A DNA stretch of 64,000 nt from CAVWCW01 sp963753615 (GTDB lineage Bacteria > Pseudomonadota > Gammaproteobacteria > Chromatiales > Chromatiaceae), in the NCBI GenBank assembly GCA_963753615.1, contig CAVWCW010000008.1:1-64000 (forward strand). The letters run 5' to 3'. A program made the position numbers and the translations under genes. Below, one piece after another: positions 21,840 to 30,622 of this stretch (positions are counted from its first letter, which is position 1; the number at the start of each line of letters is the position of its first letter). The notes under the pieces are model-generated. The model had not been told where the DNA came from and did no database searches. It saw only the letters and a program-made list of their open reading frames with translations.

Positions 21840-22367
21840 ATGAACAAAACCTCAACCCGAATCGCCATCGGCCTGCTCGGCCTCAGCCTGATCGGCAGTG
21901 CCTCCGCACGCCATGGCGGTGGCTACTACGACAAGGCCAAGGTGACCGAAATATCGCCTATCTACGAGACCATCGAGGTCAGCTATCCAGAAGAGCAGTG
22001 TTGGGACGAGCGGGTGCTCCAGCCCGGGCCGGGCCAACGTTCCTACACCGGAACCATCGTCGGCGGCATCGTCGGGGGGGTGGTGGGTCACCAGATCGGC
22101 AAAGGCCGGGGCCGCGACGTGGCCACGGTGGCGGGCACCGTGCTGGGGGCCTCCATTGGGCACGACCTCAGCCGTCGGCGGCCCTACTACCGTAGCGTCA
22201 TCACCCGCCGCTGCGAGGTGGTGGAGCGCTATGCGGAAGAGGAACGCCTGGTCGGCTATCGTGTAGAATACCGCTATAAAGGCCGTACCTTCGTGACCCG
22301 CACCGACGAGCACCCGGGCAAGTGGATCCGTGTCGAAGTGGACGTTGAACCCCTGGGGCGCCTCTGA
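21840..22367 (+). CDS. Glycine-zipper 2TM domain envelope protein
   Basis: 175 aa. Signal peptide with cleavage near SASA (IAIGLLGLSLIGSASA). The region VTEISPIYETIEVSYPEEQC with a conserved Trp leads into the glycine zipper GTIVGGIVGGVVGHQIGKGR and a second glycine-rich turn (VATVAGTVLGASIG). The C-terminal CEVVERYAEEERLVGYRVEY forms a small beta domain. This is the 17-kDa surface antigen/SlyB-like architecture; such proteins insert in or associate with the outer membrane. The start is ATG 21840 (a GTG directly precedes it). It heads a short run with the PepSY protein and response regulator. Confidence 0.78.
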   Translation: MNKTSTRIAIGLLGLSLIGSASARHGGGYYDKAKVTEISPIYETIEVSYPEEQCWDERVLQPGPGQRSYTGTIVGGIVGGVVGHQIGKGRGRDVATVAGTVLGASIGHDLSRRRPYYRSVITRRCEVVERYAEEERLVGYRVEYRYKGRTFVTRTDEHPGKWIRVEVDVEPLGRL

Positions 22368-22374
22368 GCAAGAA

Positions 22375-22392
22375 CGCCCGCTGAGGCGGGCG
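22375..22392 (+). repeat. Intercistronic GC hairpin
   Basis: Perfect 7-bp stem CGCCCGC / GCGGGCG with a 4-base loop, starting eight bases after the stop of the glycine-zipper gene. No T-run follows, so it may be an mRNA-stability hairpin rather than a terminator. Confidence 0.45.
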
Positions 22393-22437
22393 GAAGGGTA
22401 ACCGCCGGCGGCCAAAGCCCGAACTCGCGGAACGCCC

Positions 22438-22776
22438 ATGTCAAATTCCTGCCTGAAACTGCTTTGGATCGGCCTGCTGACGGCCCTGCTCGCCACGGCG
22501 CCGGCTGAGGCCGACAATCGGCGCGGTCCGGGCCGCCAGCCACCGCCCGACTACAGCCTGGACCGGGCGGTGGAGGGGGTGCGCAGCAGCACCGGCGGCC
22601 GGGTACTTTCGGCCGACACGGTGCGTCGCGACGGCCGCCCGATCTATGACATCAAAGTCCTGACTAACGACGGCCGGGTGCGTCGTATGGCCATTGACGG
22701 AGAGACCGGCGAGCCCCTGCAGCGCCCTCCGCGCCCGCGTCAGCGGGGAAATCGCGATGCGTATCCTCGTCGTTGA
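22438..22776 (+). CDS. PepSY-domain periplasmic protein
   Basis: 112 aa. Sec signal peptide (LLWIGLLTALLATAPAEA) and one short PepSY-type domain: SLDRAVEGVRSSTGGRVLSA, then YDIKVLTNDGRVRRMAIDGE. It ends in a basic Pro/Arg-rich tail. Such proteins sit next to PhoP-type regulators in many gammaproteobacteria and probably act in the periplasm as inhibitors or sensors. The last 20 bases overlap the start of the response regulator, which implies translational coupling. Confidence 0.77.
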   Translation: MSNSCLKLLWIGLLTALLATAPAEADNRRGPGRQPPPDYSLDRAVEGVRSSTGGRVLSADTVRRDGRPIYDIKVLTNDGRVRRMAIDGETGEPLQRPPRPRQRGNRDAYPRR

Positions 22777-23437
22777 AGACGAAACCGCCCTGCGCGAACA
22801 GCTTGCAGGGCACCTTGGTGGTCTTGGCTATGCGGTCGATCAAGCCGCCGATGGCGAAGACGGTCTATACCTCGGCCGTGAATTCCCCCAGGACCTGGCC
22901 ATCATCGACCTCGGCCTGCCCGGGCTCTCCGGCATCGATCTGATCCGAAAACTGCGCGCGGAGGGCCGTGATTTCCCCATTCTCATCCTCACCGCCCGCG
23001 GCCGCTGGCAGGACAAAGTCGAAGGGCTTGAGGCCGGGGCTGACGACTACCTCGTAAAGCCCTTTCACATGGAAGAACTGCTTGCCCGCCTCAACGCCTT
23101 GTTACGGCGCGCGGCCGGCTGGACCAGTCCGTTGCTCGAGTGCGGTCCGATCAGCCTCGATACCCGGAGCCAACAGGTTCAGGTAGAAACGCGTACGGTG
23201 GAACTCACGGCCTACGAATACAAGGTGCTCGAATACCTGATGCTGCACGCCGGCGAGGTGGTTTCGAAGACCGAACTCACCGAGCACATCTATGACCAGG
23301 ACTACGACCGAGACAGCAACGTGCTCGAAGTCTTCGTCGGCCGCCTGCGCCGCAAGCTCGACCCGGACAACCGGTTCCAGCCCATCGAAACCCTGCGCGG
23401 GCGAGGGTATAGGTTGGCATTGGGGCGGAGCCGCTGA
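22757..23437 (+). CDS. PhoP/OmpR-family response regulator without a neighbouring kinase
   Basis: 226 aa. Receiver domain with acidic pocket VVEDE, phospho-Asp51 in AIIDLGLPGLSGID and Lys101 in YLVKPFHMEE. The winged-helix output domain carries ELTAYEYKVLEYLMLHAGEV, VFVGRLRRKLD and ETLRGRGYRL. Closest in feel to PhoP/QseB. The start is ATG 22757 inside the PepSY gene. Normally a PhoQ-like kinase gene follows; here the 199 bases after the stop and the next gene do not encode one. Confidence 0.88.
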   Translation: MRILVVEDETALREQLAGHLGGLGYAVDQAADGEDGLYLGREFPQDLAIIDLGLPGLSGIDLIRKLRAEGRDFPILILTARGRWQDKVEGLEAGADDYLVKPFHMEELLARLNALLRRAAGWTSPLLECGPISLDTRSQQVQVETRTVELTAYEYKVLEYLMLHAGEVVSKTELTEHIYDQDYDRDSNVLEVFVGRLRRKLDPDNRFQPIETLRGRGYRLALGRSR

Positions 23438-23636
23438 CGCGAAGCTGGTGCCCTGTGCCTACCGGTTGCTGCCCCGCTTGGCGGCGAACCAATCGCAGGG
23501 AACGCTGTTTGAGCAGGGTGAGCTAGCGGATTGAATCGGCGAACTGCAGCGCTCGGACTCCGCGCCAGCAGGATTTAGGAACAAATCCGCGCAGGCCGCA
23601 AACGGTCACCAGATATTTCAAATATGGCAGGACACC

Positions 23637-24023
23637 ATGGATCTACAGAAAGCTAAGCAAGCGATTATCAACGGAATCTATGCGGGGGTGGCTTGGTTGA
23701 TCCTCGATCTTGGGCTTTTGTTCCAAGAGCACGGAGAACAAACCATCTCCTTTCTAATCTCCGAGCCGGCAATGGCCCTGGGCGCGGTCATTGTAATCGC
23801 CTGCATAGCAGGATTGTTCTATAAATCCCGCCTGGCGGCTGTCTTACTGTTTCTGCTGTTCCTCATACCCTTGCTCCTACGAGGAATATCCGGCGTACTC
23901 CCATCCGAGATGGTCCTGTTGTTTTTCTGCATAATCCTCTACTTTTTTCTGGCCGCTGTTATAGGAGCCTTCAGTTACCATCGACTGAAAAAACCGGAGC
24001 AGGACACAAAAACGCCGGACTAG
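23637..24023 (+). CDS. Small integral membrane protein, unknown
   Basis: 128 aa from ATG 23637. Four hydrophobic helices: GIYAGVAWLILDLGLLF, ALGAVIVIACIAGLFY, AAVLLFLLFLIPLLLRG and MVLLFFCIILYFFLAAVIGA, with a short charged tail. Lower GC and more Ile/Phe codons than its neighbours, which may hint at later acquisition. No family recognised and no operon partner. Confidence 0.65.
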   Translation: MDLQKAKQAIINGIYAGVAWLILDLGLLFQEHGEQTISFLISEPAMALGAVIVIACIAGLFYKSRLAAVLLFLLFLIPLLLRGISGVLPSEMVLLFFCIILYFFLAAVIGAFSYHRLKKPEQDTKTPD

Positions 24024-24299
24024 CTGAGCAGTTCGCCTCGCACTTGGTAACGATCCGCACAGCGTTGTCAGCTAATCGAGCACCGGGGCAAGCTCACCCA
24101 ATCGGATACGCGCGTATCACCCTCCGCTCGCGAAGCGGTGCGGAAAGGTGTCGTTTTTGCTTTCTCGCGGGTCAGACTTGTTTACTTGAAGGCCCGCTTT
24201 ATCTCCTCATTCCCTCTCAGCATCCTCCGTTTCAGTGACTGTTTTTGCGGCTATGAAGCTACCGACGGGCGCAGGCCCCTCCAGTGAGTCCCCTCAAGT

Positions 24300-25775
24300 T
24301 CAGCGCTTGAGCACCTCGGTTTCTTCCTCGTCGGGGGCATCCGCTGAATCATAGCTAGTGGCGGTCCCTGCGACGGAGAAGTCACCCGCTACCTTCGGAA
24401 CCACGGTCAGTTCCACCGCGACCTCGGCGCCGCTGGACAGATCGCCAAGCAGGCAGGTGATCTCCGTGCTCGCCGAGAAGCTGCAGAACTCGGCGGGGCT
24501 GACGGTCGGCGTGCCTCGCACGTCACCGTCGAAGGCCGCTACCAACATGCAGTCGGTGGCGGTGCTCGAGCCCTGATTGCGTAAGGCGAGGGTGTAGGTC
24601 AGGGTCTGTTTTCGCACCACTGGATCCGGGTGATCGGTGATGTCCAGCACCAGGTCGGCGCCCGCGCTCGGCTCTTGGGCGGCGATGCTGGCCACTGCCG
24701 GCTCGCTGATCAAAGTACCGTCGTCCACCACCAGTTGGACTACGTAGTCGCCGGCCTGACCGGGAATGAAGTAGGGGTCGACCGACGTGGGGTTGAACAG
24801 TTGGGTATCGCTGCCAAGGGGCACTTCGAGCAGGGTCCACTCATAGTTGAGCGGGTCACCGAAGGGTGCGCTGCTGGCGCTGCCGTCGAGCTGCACGGGA
24901 GTGTCGACTATTACCTGCTGGTCGGCGATGATTACCGCCAGGGGCTCCAATGGGGGAGGGTTGAGCACGGCGCCGCCGACCAGGCTGATTTCCGCCACCA
25001 GGGCGCCGATGACGGGCCCCGAAGCACCCTGCAAGGGTCCCATCTTGCGGCTGGTGGCCAGCAGGGTTCCGCCGATATAGCTGTTGGCGGCGAACTGTAC
25101 GGGAACCTTGCCGGGCAGCACATTGACCAGCAGGCGGCTGGGGTCCGGTGCGCGAATACTGGCATTGGGCCCGAGAACGAATTTGCCCGAGACGTTCAGT
25201 ACAAAAAGATCGTCGTCTCCGCCGATCAACTGCAGAGTCAGGGGGTTGGTGGGGTTGGAGCGGGCATAGTCCAAACCGTCGATGTCAATCACGTTTAGCC
25301 CGCCGTTGCCGTAGATGCTGGTGGATGCGAGCAGTCGGCCGAATACTTGAGTCGGCGCCAGCGCGGCATTGGATTGGGCGGCCGCGATGGCGTCCGTGAC
25401 GGGACCGGCAAGATCCTGCTCATAGAGGCGGGTGCCGGTGACCTCGCCGACATCGGAAATAATGTCCTGTGGCAGCAGAGTCTGGTCCAGATATAGGTCG
25501 CCGTCGATGGTGGAGGGGCCCTGGAAATCCAGAGTGCCGTAGGGGCCTACTCCGACGTCTCCGTAGATCGTCACCGCCGACAGGTCGAGCTTGGATTGGC
25601 CGTCGGTTTCGGCCGAAGGCTTGCCCAGGCTGAGTACTGCGAACCGGGCCGCTCGCCCGAGTCCGAAAGCGGAATCGGGTTCCCAGCCCGCCTGCGACAT
25701 AGGGCTCGATAACAGTAAGGCAATGCATGCGCCGATTACGCCCGGCGCCAAGCGGGTTACGCGATTCTCCATCAT
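24300..25775 (-). CDS. Secreted protein with PKD-like and DUF11-like domains
   Basis: 491 aa. Signal peptide ending near SQA (VIGACIALLLSSPMSQA). Residues ~35-270 resemble the N-terminal domain of choice-of-anchor/ice-binding-like secreted proteins (RFAVLSLGKPS, VTIYGDVGVGPYGTLDFQGP, TIDGDLYLD). A PKD/K-like domain follows (DTPVQLDGSASSAPFG, GDYVVQLVVDDGT), then a DUF11/CARDB-type repeat (PDPVVRKQTLTYTLALRNQG, then SSTATDCM). No sorting tail or membrane anchor is seen. Likely exported or cell-surface; ligand unknown. ATG codons at 25775 and 25772 are both possible starts. Confidence 0.72.
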   Translation of the reverse strand: MMENRVTRLAPGVIGACIALLLSSPMSQAGWEPDSAFGLGRAARFAVLSLGKPSAETDGQSKLDLSAVTIYGDVGVGPYGTLDFQGPSTIDGDLYLDQTLLPQDIISDVGEVTGTRLYEQDLAGPVTDAIAAAQSNAALAPTQVFGRLLASTSIYGNGGLNVIDIDGLDYARSNPTNPLTLQLIGGDDDLFVLNVSGKFVLGPNASIRAPDPSRLLVNVLPGKVPVQFAANSYIGGTLLATSRKMGPLQGASGPVIGALVAEISLVGGAVLNPPPLEPLAVIIADQQVIVDTPVQLDGSASSAPFGDPLNYEWTLLEVPLGSDTQLFNPTSVDPYFIPGQAGDYVVQLVVDDGTLISEPAVASIAAQEPSAGADLVLDITDHPDPVVRKQTLTYTLALRNQGSSTATDCMLVAAFDGDVRGTPTVSPAEFCSFSASTEITCLLGDLSSGAEVAVELTVVPKVAGDFSVAGTATSYDSADAPDEEETEVLKR

Positions 25776-26049
25776 GGGCCTCCCTCATGCATTGGCTGTT
25801 ATTGGCTCGGGAGTTATTCATCCCCGCACCCTAACAGCCCGGATAGAACCTCGCGGCGTGAAGAATTCCAGGCGCCGCTGGGTTTAGCAATAACACCGAC
25901 CTATCACCCAGACATTGACAATTCCCTATGAGCAATCCCCAGCCGCAGTGCTAAACTTTTAGTTAACGGGGGAACGGTCCAAGCCCCCACCATTAATGCG
26001 ACGGAGGGAGTGGTCCTGTCACAGGCACCCACGCGGAAGCGGGCGTTGC

Positions 26050-27396
26050 ATGAGTTCCATGCGGAAAATTTGGCGTTTTCTGATCCTTGCGGGCGGAACC
26101 GGGGGCTTGTTTCTGGCGCTATCGGTGGGCGGTATCGCCGCCTGGGAATACAGCAACAGTTCTGATTTCTGCGCCAATGCCTGTCATGGCGCCCACCCCG
26201 AGGAGCCGGATGCCTACCGCGATTCCTACCATTCGCAGGTGGAGTGCGTGGAGTGCCACCTGGGGCGCATCTCAACCCTAGAGGCGGTACTGGTAAAGGC
26301 CTCCCACATGCGCCATGTATGGGCCATGCTGACCGGCTTCGAGCGTCCGGTAACGTCCTACTCCATGCAGACCTCCAGCGCTTCCTGCGAGCGCTGCCAC
26401 ACCAAGAAGCCGCAGCGCTTCGATTCGATCCGCGTGCACAAACGCTATGCAGAAGACGCGGCCAATACCGAGACCGAGGTGCACTTGGTGCTGCACACCG
26501 GGGTGGATACCCTGCGCTTCACCGGGGGGAAAAATATCCATTGGCACGTGAATGTCCCGGTGCGCTTCGTCAGCACCGATCCCTTGCGACAGAACATCCC
26601 TTGGCTGGAGGTGATCCATCCCGATGGTCGGAGCGAAGTCTTCCAGGACGTCACCCAGCTGTTGACGGCGCAGCAACTGGCCGCGCTGCCGAAACGCGAG
26701 ATGGACTGCCTGGATTGCCACAATCGGGTCGGGCATCCCTTCCACAACCCCGAGGAGGTGGTGGATCAGGCGATTGCTGACGGACGCCTGGACCGTAGTC
26801 TGCCGTATCTCAAGGCCCGGGCGCTGGGAATGCTCGAGCAGGGTGCAGCCAACCGTGAGGACGCCGAGCGTTTGATAGATGCCTCCCGGGAGCGGTACGA
26901 GCGGGACTATCCGGAGATTGCCCAACGCCAGCCGGAGGCGGTGGCCGGTGCCGCCGCCTTTATGCGCGAGATGCGGGGCTTCATGTTGGACCTGGTGACC
27001 CGGAGCGGCTTCGAGGACGAGAGCGTGAGTTGGCGCTCCTTCCCGGACAACAAGGGCCATAAGGACTTCCCCGGCTGTTTCCGCTGCCACAGTGGCAAGC
27101 ACGCCAATGCCGCAGGCGAAGTCATTCGCCTGCAATGCGGCCTATGCCACAGTATTCCCACCGTGGTGCTCGAAGGGCAGGAACCCCAGCCGATCTTCAC
27201 CGCCGCTATGCAACAGGTGCCGGAAGGTCACCGCGATCCGGACTTCGTCGCCGAGCACCGTTACATGGACGAGGAGGCCTGCGCAGGTTGCCACGGCGAA
27301 CTCGAGTTTGGCGACGAAGGTGGCGGCTTCTGTTCCAACTCGGCCTGCCACGGCCGGTCCTGGCCGAATGTGGACCTGGATGCGCTGAGCGAATGA
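26050..27396 (+). CDS. NapC/NirT-type membrane-anchored multihaem cytochrome c
   Basis: 448 aa. One N-terminal helix (residues ~10-31) anchors a periplasmic multihaem domain. Six canonical CxxCH sites are visible: CVECH, CERCH, CLDCH, CFRCH, CGLCH and CAGCH. There are also two spaced variants, CANACH (C41-x3-C45-H) and CSNSACH (CX4CH), giving up to eight haems. The first section (FCANACHGAHPEEP, HSQVECVECHLG) and the NIHWHVN block match a NapC/NirT-like family that commonly uses CX3CH first. It likely moves electrons between quinol and periplasmic partners. I chose ATG 26050 over 25996 because the earlier start adds an Arg-rich stretch before the helix. The hyp genes follow convergently after nine bases. 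Confidence 0.82.
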   Translation: MSSMRKIWRFLILAGGTGGLFLALSVGGIAAWEYSNSSDFCANACHGAHPEEPDAYRDSYHSQVECVECHLGRISTLEAVLVKASHMRHVWAMLTGFERPVTSYSMQTSSASCERCHTKKPQRFDSIRVHKRYAEDAANTETEVHLVLHTGVDTLRFTGGKNIHWHVNVPVRFVSTDPLRQNIPWLEVIHPDGRSEVFQDVTQLLTAQQLAALPKREMDCLDCHNRVGHPFHNPEEVVDQAIADGRLDRSLPYLKARALGMLEQGAANREDAERLIDASRERYERDYPEIAQRQPEAVAGAAAFMREMRGFMLDLVTRSGFEDESVSWRSFPDNKGHKDFPGCFRCHSGKHANAAGEVIRLQCGLCHSIPTVVLEGQEPQPIFTAAMQQVPEGHRDPDFVAEHRYMDEEACAGCHGELEFGDEGGGFCSNSACHGRSWPNVDLDALSE

Positions 27397-27405
27397 GCTA
27401 GCCTC

Positions 27406-28506
27406 TCAAGAGGCCTGCCGCGGGCGCATCCCTCCGCTCCACCAAATGCGGCAGGCGCCCTCGTCGGACACCATGCAGGGGCCCACCGGGGTGCGTGGCG
27501 TGCACGCGCTGCCGAACAGTCGGCACCGGTCGGGGTAGATCTTTCCCAGCACTACCTGGGCGCAGTCGCAGCCGGGTGGCATTTGGCCGGCGCGGCGGCG
27601 GTGTTCGTCCTGGGGGATGGGGAAACGGCGGCGGGCGTCGTTGCCGGCATAGGCGGGTTGCAGTGCGAAGCCGGACTTCGGGATCACGCCGATGCCGCGC
27701 CAGTTGGCATCCACCACCCGCATCGCCTGGTCGAGCTGGGCGCGGGCGCTGGGATTGCCGCCTGGGCGCACCACCTCGGCATAGCAGTTGTCGAGAAAGC
27801 GCCGGCCTTCGATCAGTTGGCGCAGTACCGAGTAGCCGGCGGCCAGCAGGCTCTCGGGGGTGAAGCCGGCCACCGCCGCCGGCAACCCGTGGCGCTCGAC
27901 CACGAACTCCCATTCTTCAGGCCCCATCACCGTGGCCACGTGGCCGGGGGCGATCAGGGCGTCGAAGCCGGGCTGGCCGGAGTCCAGCAGCATGGCCACC
28001 GCCGGCCAGGTAAGACGGCCGGAGAGCAGGAAGCTCAGGTTGTCCGGCACCCCCTGTATCAGCAAGGAGGCCACGGGGGCCATCGTGGTCTCAAATCCTG
28101 CGGCGAAGAACACCACTTGGCGCGCGGGTTCCGCTTCGGCGATGGCCAGGGCCTCCATCGGCGAGGCGATGGGGCGGATGTCGGCCCCGGCGGCATGGGC
28201 CTCGCTCAGGGAGCGCGGCCGTCCTCTGGGTACATTGACCGGTACCCTTAGCATGTCGCCGAAAGCAACCAGGGTGAGGTCCCGGGTCAATGCCAGCTGG
28301 ATGGCGTCGTAGATGTCCTCCTCGGGGCAGATGCAGACCGGGCAGCCGGGCCCCGGAATCAGTTCCAGGCTAGGGGGGAGGGCGGAGCGCAGTCCCGCCA
28401 GGGTGATGGCGCGCTCGTGGCCGCCGCACACGTTCATGATGCGCAGCGGTCGCTCCAGAGGCAGGGCGCGAATGCGCGCCAGCCAGTGCTGCGCTGCCGC
28501 GCTCAT
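27406..28506 (-). CDS. hypD: Hydrogenase maturation protein HypD
   Basis: 366 aa iron-sulfur scaffold that, with HypC, builds the Fe(CN)2CO unit of [NiFe]-hydrogenase in the cytoplasm. Conserved boxes are present: MNVCGGHERAI with the CO/CN-accepting Cys, PGPGCPVCICP, GFETTMAP, IAPGHVATVMG and the C-terminal Cys cluster region (PPGCDCAQVVLGKIYP, GSACTPRTPVGPCMVSDEGA). Full length for the family. Last gene of the minus-strand hypCABD group; five bases separate it from hypB. Confidence 0.94.
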   Translation of the reverse strand: MSAAAQHWLARIRALPLERPLRIMNVCGGHERAITLAGLRSALPPSLELIPGPGCPVCICPEEDIYDAIQLALTRDLTLVAFGDMLRVPVNVPRGRPRSLSEAHAAGADIRPIASPMEALAIAEAEPARQVVFFAAGFETTMAPVASLLIQGVPDNLSFLLSGRLTWPAVAMLLDSGQPGFDALIAPGHVATVMGPEEWEFVVERHGLPAAVAGFTPESLLAAGYSVLRQLIEGRRFLDNCYAEVVRPGGNPSARAQLDQAMRVVDANWRGIGVIPKSGFALQPAYAGNDARRRFPIPQDEHRRRAGQMPPGCDCAQVVLGKIYPDRCRLFGSACTPRTPVGPCMVSDEGACRIWWSGGMRPRQAS

Positions 28507-28511
28507 CCCGA

Positions 28512-29309
28512 TCAGCCGTGACTGCGGTGGTGATGATGGTGGTGGGCTTGGGCCGGGTTGGCCGGCGCCCGCTTTTCGAGCCGGTCGCGCAGCCAGTCGA
28601 GCCAGGCCTCCAGGCCCTCGCCGCTCTTGGCCGAGAGCACATGCACTGGGGCCGGGTTGGCCAGGGCACGCACTCTCTCGGCGGCGCGCTTCGGGGAGAA
28701 GTCGTCGAGAAACGGCAGCAAGTCGGCCTTGGTGATCAGCACCGCGTCGGCGCCGCGGAAGATCACTGGGTACTTGGCCGGCTTATCGTCGCCCTCGGTC
28801 ACCGACAACAGGGTGACATTGGCATGCTGGCCGAGGTCAAAGCTGGCTGGACACACCAGGTTGCCCACATTCTCGATGAACAGCAGGTCCAGGGGCTCCA
28901 ACTCCATTTGATGCAGGGCGCCGTGCAGCATGTGAGCGTCCAGGTGGCAGGCGGTCCCGGTGGTGATCTGTACCGCGGGCACCCCGTGCCGGCGGATGCG
29001 CTCGGCGTCGTTCTCGGTCTCCAGGTCGCCTTCGACCACGCCAATTCGGTACTGTCCGCCCAGCGCCTCGATGCTGGCCTCCAGCAGGCTGGTCTTGCCG
29101 CTGCCGGGGGAAGACATCAGATTGATCGCCAGCACCCCGTGGGCGTTGAAGTGCGCACGGTTGTGGGCCGCCTGATGGTCGTTCTCGGCCAGCAGGCCCT
29201 GCAATACCTCCACCGAATGGTGTCCGTCGGCGGTTTGCTCCAGCTTGCCCCCTTCCTCCACCAGGTGCCGGTTGCCGGAGGTCAGATTACAGCCGCAGGT
29301 ATCGCACAT
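28512..29309 (-). CDS. hypB: Hydrogenase nickel-insertion GTPase HypB
   Basis: 265 aa. The N-terminal MCDTCGC motif binds Ni with high affinity. The G domain shows INLMSSPGSGKTSLLE (P-loop), EGDLETENDAERI, FIENVGNLVCP and the ITKAD specificity motif. The C-terminus is a His-rich tail (HHHHHHRSHG), which may store nickel; in many bacteria the His stretch lies N-terminal instead. Works with HypA to load Ni into the HynL precursor. It lies between hypA (161 bases away) and hypD. Confidence 0.94.
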   Translation of the reverse strand: MCDTCGCNLTSGNRHLVEEGGKLEQTADGHHSVEVLQGLLAENDHQAAHNRAHFNAHGVLAINLMSSPGSGKTSLLEASIEALGGQYRIGVVEGDLETENDAERIRRHGVPAVQITTGTACHLDAHMLHGALHQMELEPLDLLFIENVGNLVCPASFDLGQHANVTLLSVTEGDDKPAKYPVIFRGADAVLITKADLLPFLDDFSPKRAAERVRALANPAPVHVLSAKSGEGLEAWLDWLRDRLEKRAPANPAQAHHHHHHRSHG

Positions 29310-29470
29310 TGCATTAAATCCTCTGCTAGGTTGTTCGCATCGCCAAAAATCGCTCGCCGCGCAGGAGGCGCGCCACCGCGCCGATTTGGCGGTTGGCTTC
29401 GGTCCCGCTGCCGACTCGCGCCGAGGGCCGCGCTCCTAAAGTGCCGACCGCTTTATGCGGTCCGGAGCCC

Positions 29471-29842
29471 TCAGTCCTCAGTCCTCAGCCCTAACTCTCC
29501 CCGCTCCAACTCCACGCTGGCCAGCAGCATCTCGTCGCCGCTCAGCAGGCGCGTGCGGTAGCCGCCGCAGGCGCCGCACAACAGGCGGTTCGGGCTGGCG
29601 TCGGTCTCCGCGCCGCAGTCTTGGCAGCTCACCCGCACCGGCAGCTGGTGTATGTGCAGCTCGGCCCCGGCCGCCAGGCTTCCGGCGCTGGCGATGGGAA
29701 AGGCCTGGGCCAGCAGTTCCGGCACTACGCCGGAGAGGGGGCCGATGCGCAGTTCCAAAGATAGGATACGTTCGGCTCGTTCGCGTTCGGCAATGGCGTC
29801 CAGCTGGCCCATCAGGGCTTGGCATACCGCCAATTCATGCAT
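29471..29842 (-). CDS. hypA: Hydrogenase nickel metallochaperone HypA
   Basis: 123 aa from ATG 29842. The N-terminal MHELAVCQALM contains the invariant His2 that binds nickel. The zinc domain has two CxxC pairs, VSCQDCGAE and LLCGACGGY. It partners HypB for Ni delivery. The upstream in-frame extension (MWAMRSKRS...) is Arg-rich and overlaps hypC, so it is rejected. The start overlaps the hypC end by eight bases, indicating coupling. Confidence 0.93.
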   Translation of the reverse strand: MHELAVCQALMGQLDAIAERERAERILSLELRIGPLSGVVPELLAQAFPIASAGSLAAGAELHIHQLPVRVSCQDCGAETDASPNRLLCGACGGYRTRLLSGDEMLLASVELERGELGLRTED

Positions 29843-30077
29843 CCGGGCTCCCAGCCTCCGCCGCCAGCATCTGATCGTAGACCTCCCAGGCCGAACGCGC
29901 CTCCTGGGGGCTGATCTTTTGGATCGCATAGCCCACATGCACCACCACGTAATCCCCCGGTTGGGGGTCTTCGTGCTGCAGCATAAACAGGTTGACGTCG
30001 CGCTCTATGCCCTTCGCTTCGCAGCGCGCCACGAAACGGTCGATTTCTTTGATCTGCATCGGTATTCCGAGGCACAT
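29835..30077 (-). CDS. hypC: Hydrogenase assembly chaperone HypC
   Basis: 80 aa from ATG 30077 (MCLGIPMQIKEID). The start is fixed by the invariant N-terminal Met-Cys, whose Cys2 carries the Fe(CN)2CO intermediate between HypD and the hydrogenase large subunit. The family motif GDYVVVHVGYAIQKI follows. First gene of hypCABD; it diverges from hynD across only 65 bases, so both promoters must share that gap. Confidence 0.93.
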   Translation of the reverse strand: MCLGIPMQIKEIDRFVARCEAKGIERDVNLFMLQHEDPQPGDYVVVHVGYAIQKISPQEARSAWEVYDQMLAAEAGSPDA

Positions 30078-30142
30078 GATTCGATCTCGGCTGCTATATT
30101 TGGCCCGGTGTATTGATACAGAATCTGCCCGGGAGGTAGCGC

Positions 30143-30622
30143 TTGTCAACTCTGGTACTGGGAATCGGCAATACCCTTTTAAGTGACGAGGGAATCGGCG
30201 TTCATGTGGTGGAGCGGTTGCGCGGGCGGCTCGAGGGCCTGCCGGATGTGACCTTATTGGACGGCGGCACCCTGAGCTTCACCCTCGCCGAGCCGATCGC
30301 GGCCGCCGACCATCTGATCGTGGTGGATGCCGCGCGCCTGGGTGCCGCGCCCGGCACCCTGCGTTGCTTGCGCGACGCGGAGATGGACCGCTACCTGCTT
30401 GCGGGAGCGAAGAGCGTGCACGAGGTCAGCCTGGGGGACCTGATGGATATCGCCCGGCTTTCGGATACCCTTCCGCGGCGCCGCGCCCTGGTCGCGATCG
30501 AGCCGCAGAAACTGGACTGGGGCGATGCGCCGACACCGGAGGTGGCCGCCGCGATCGAACCCGCCGTAGATTTGGTGATGGGATTGATCGAAGAGTGGAC
30601 AATTGAAAAATCGGTTAGATGA
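30143..30622 (+). CDS. hynD: Hydrogenase maturation endopeptidase (HyaD/HupD family)
   Basis: 159 aa protease that removes the C-terminal tail of the hydrogenase large subunit after Ni insertion. The metal-sensing residues of the family appear in GNTLLSDEGIGVHVVE (Glu), LIVVDAARLG (Asp) and KSVHEVSLGDL (His). The start is TTG 30143 behind GGGAGG. It lies immediately upstream of the hyn structural genes; the stop codon abuts the FNR-type box of the next transcript. Confidence 0.9.
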   Translation: MSTLVLGIGNTLLSDEGIGVHVVERLRGRLEGLPDVTLLDGGTLSFTLAEPIAAADHLIVVDAARLGAAPGTLRCLRDAEMDRYLLAGAKSVHEVSLGDLMDIARLSDTLPRRRALVAIEPQKLDWGDAPTPEVAAAIEPAVDLVMGLIEEWTIEKSVR

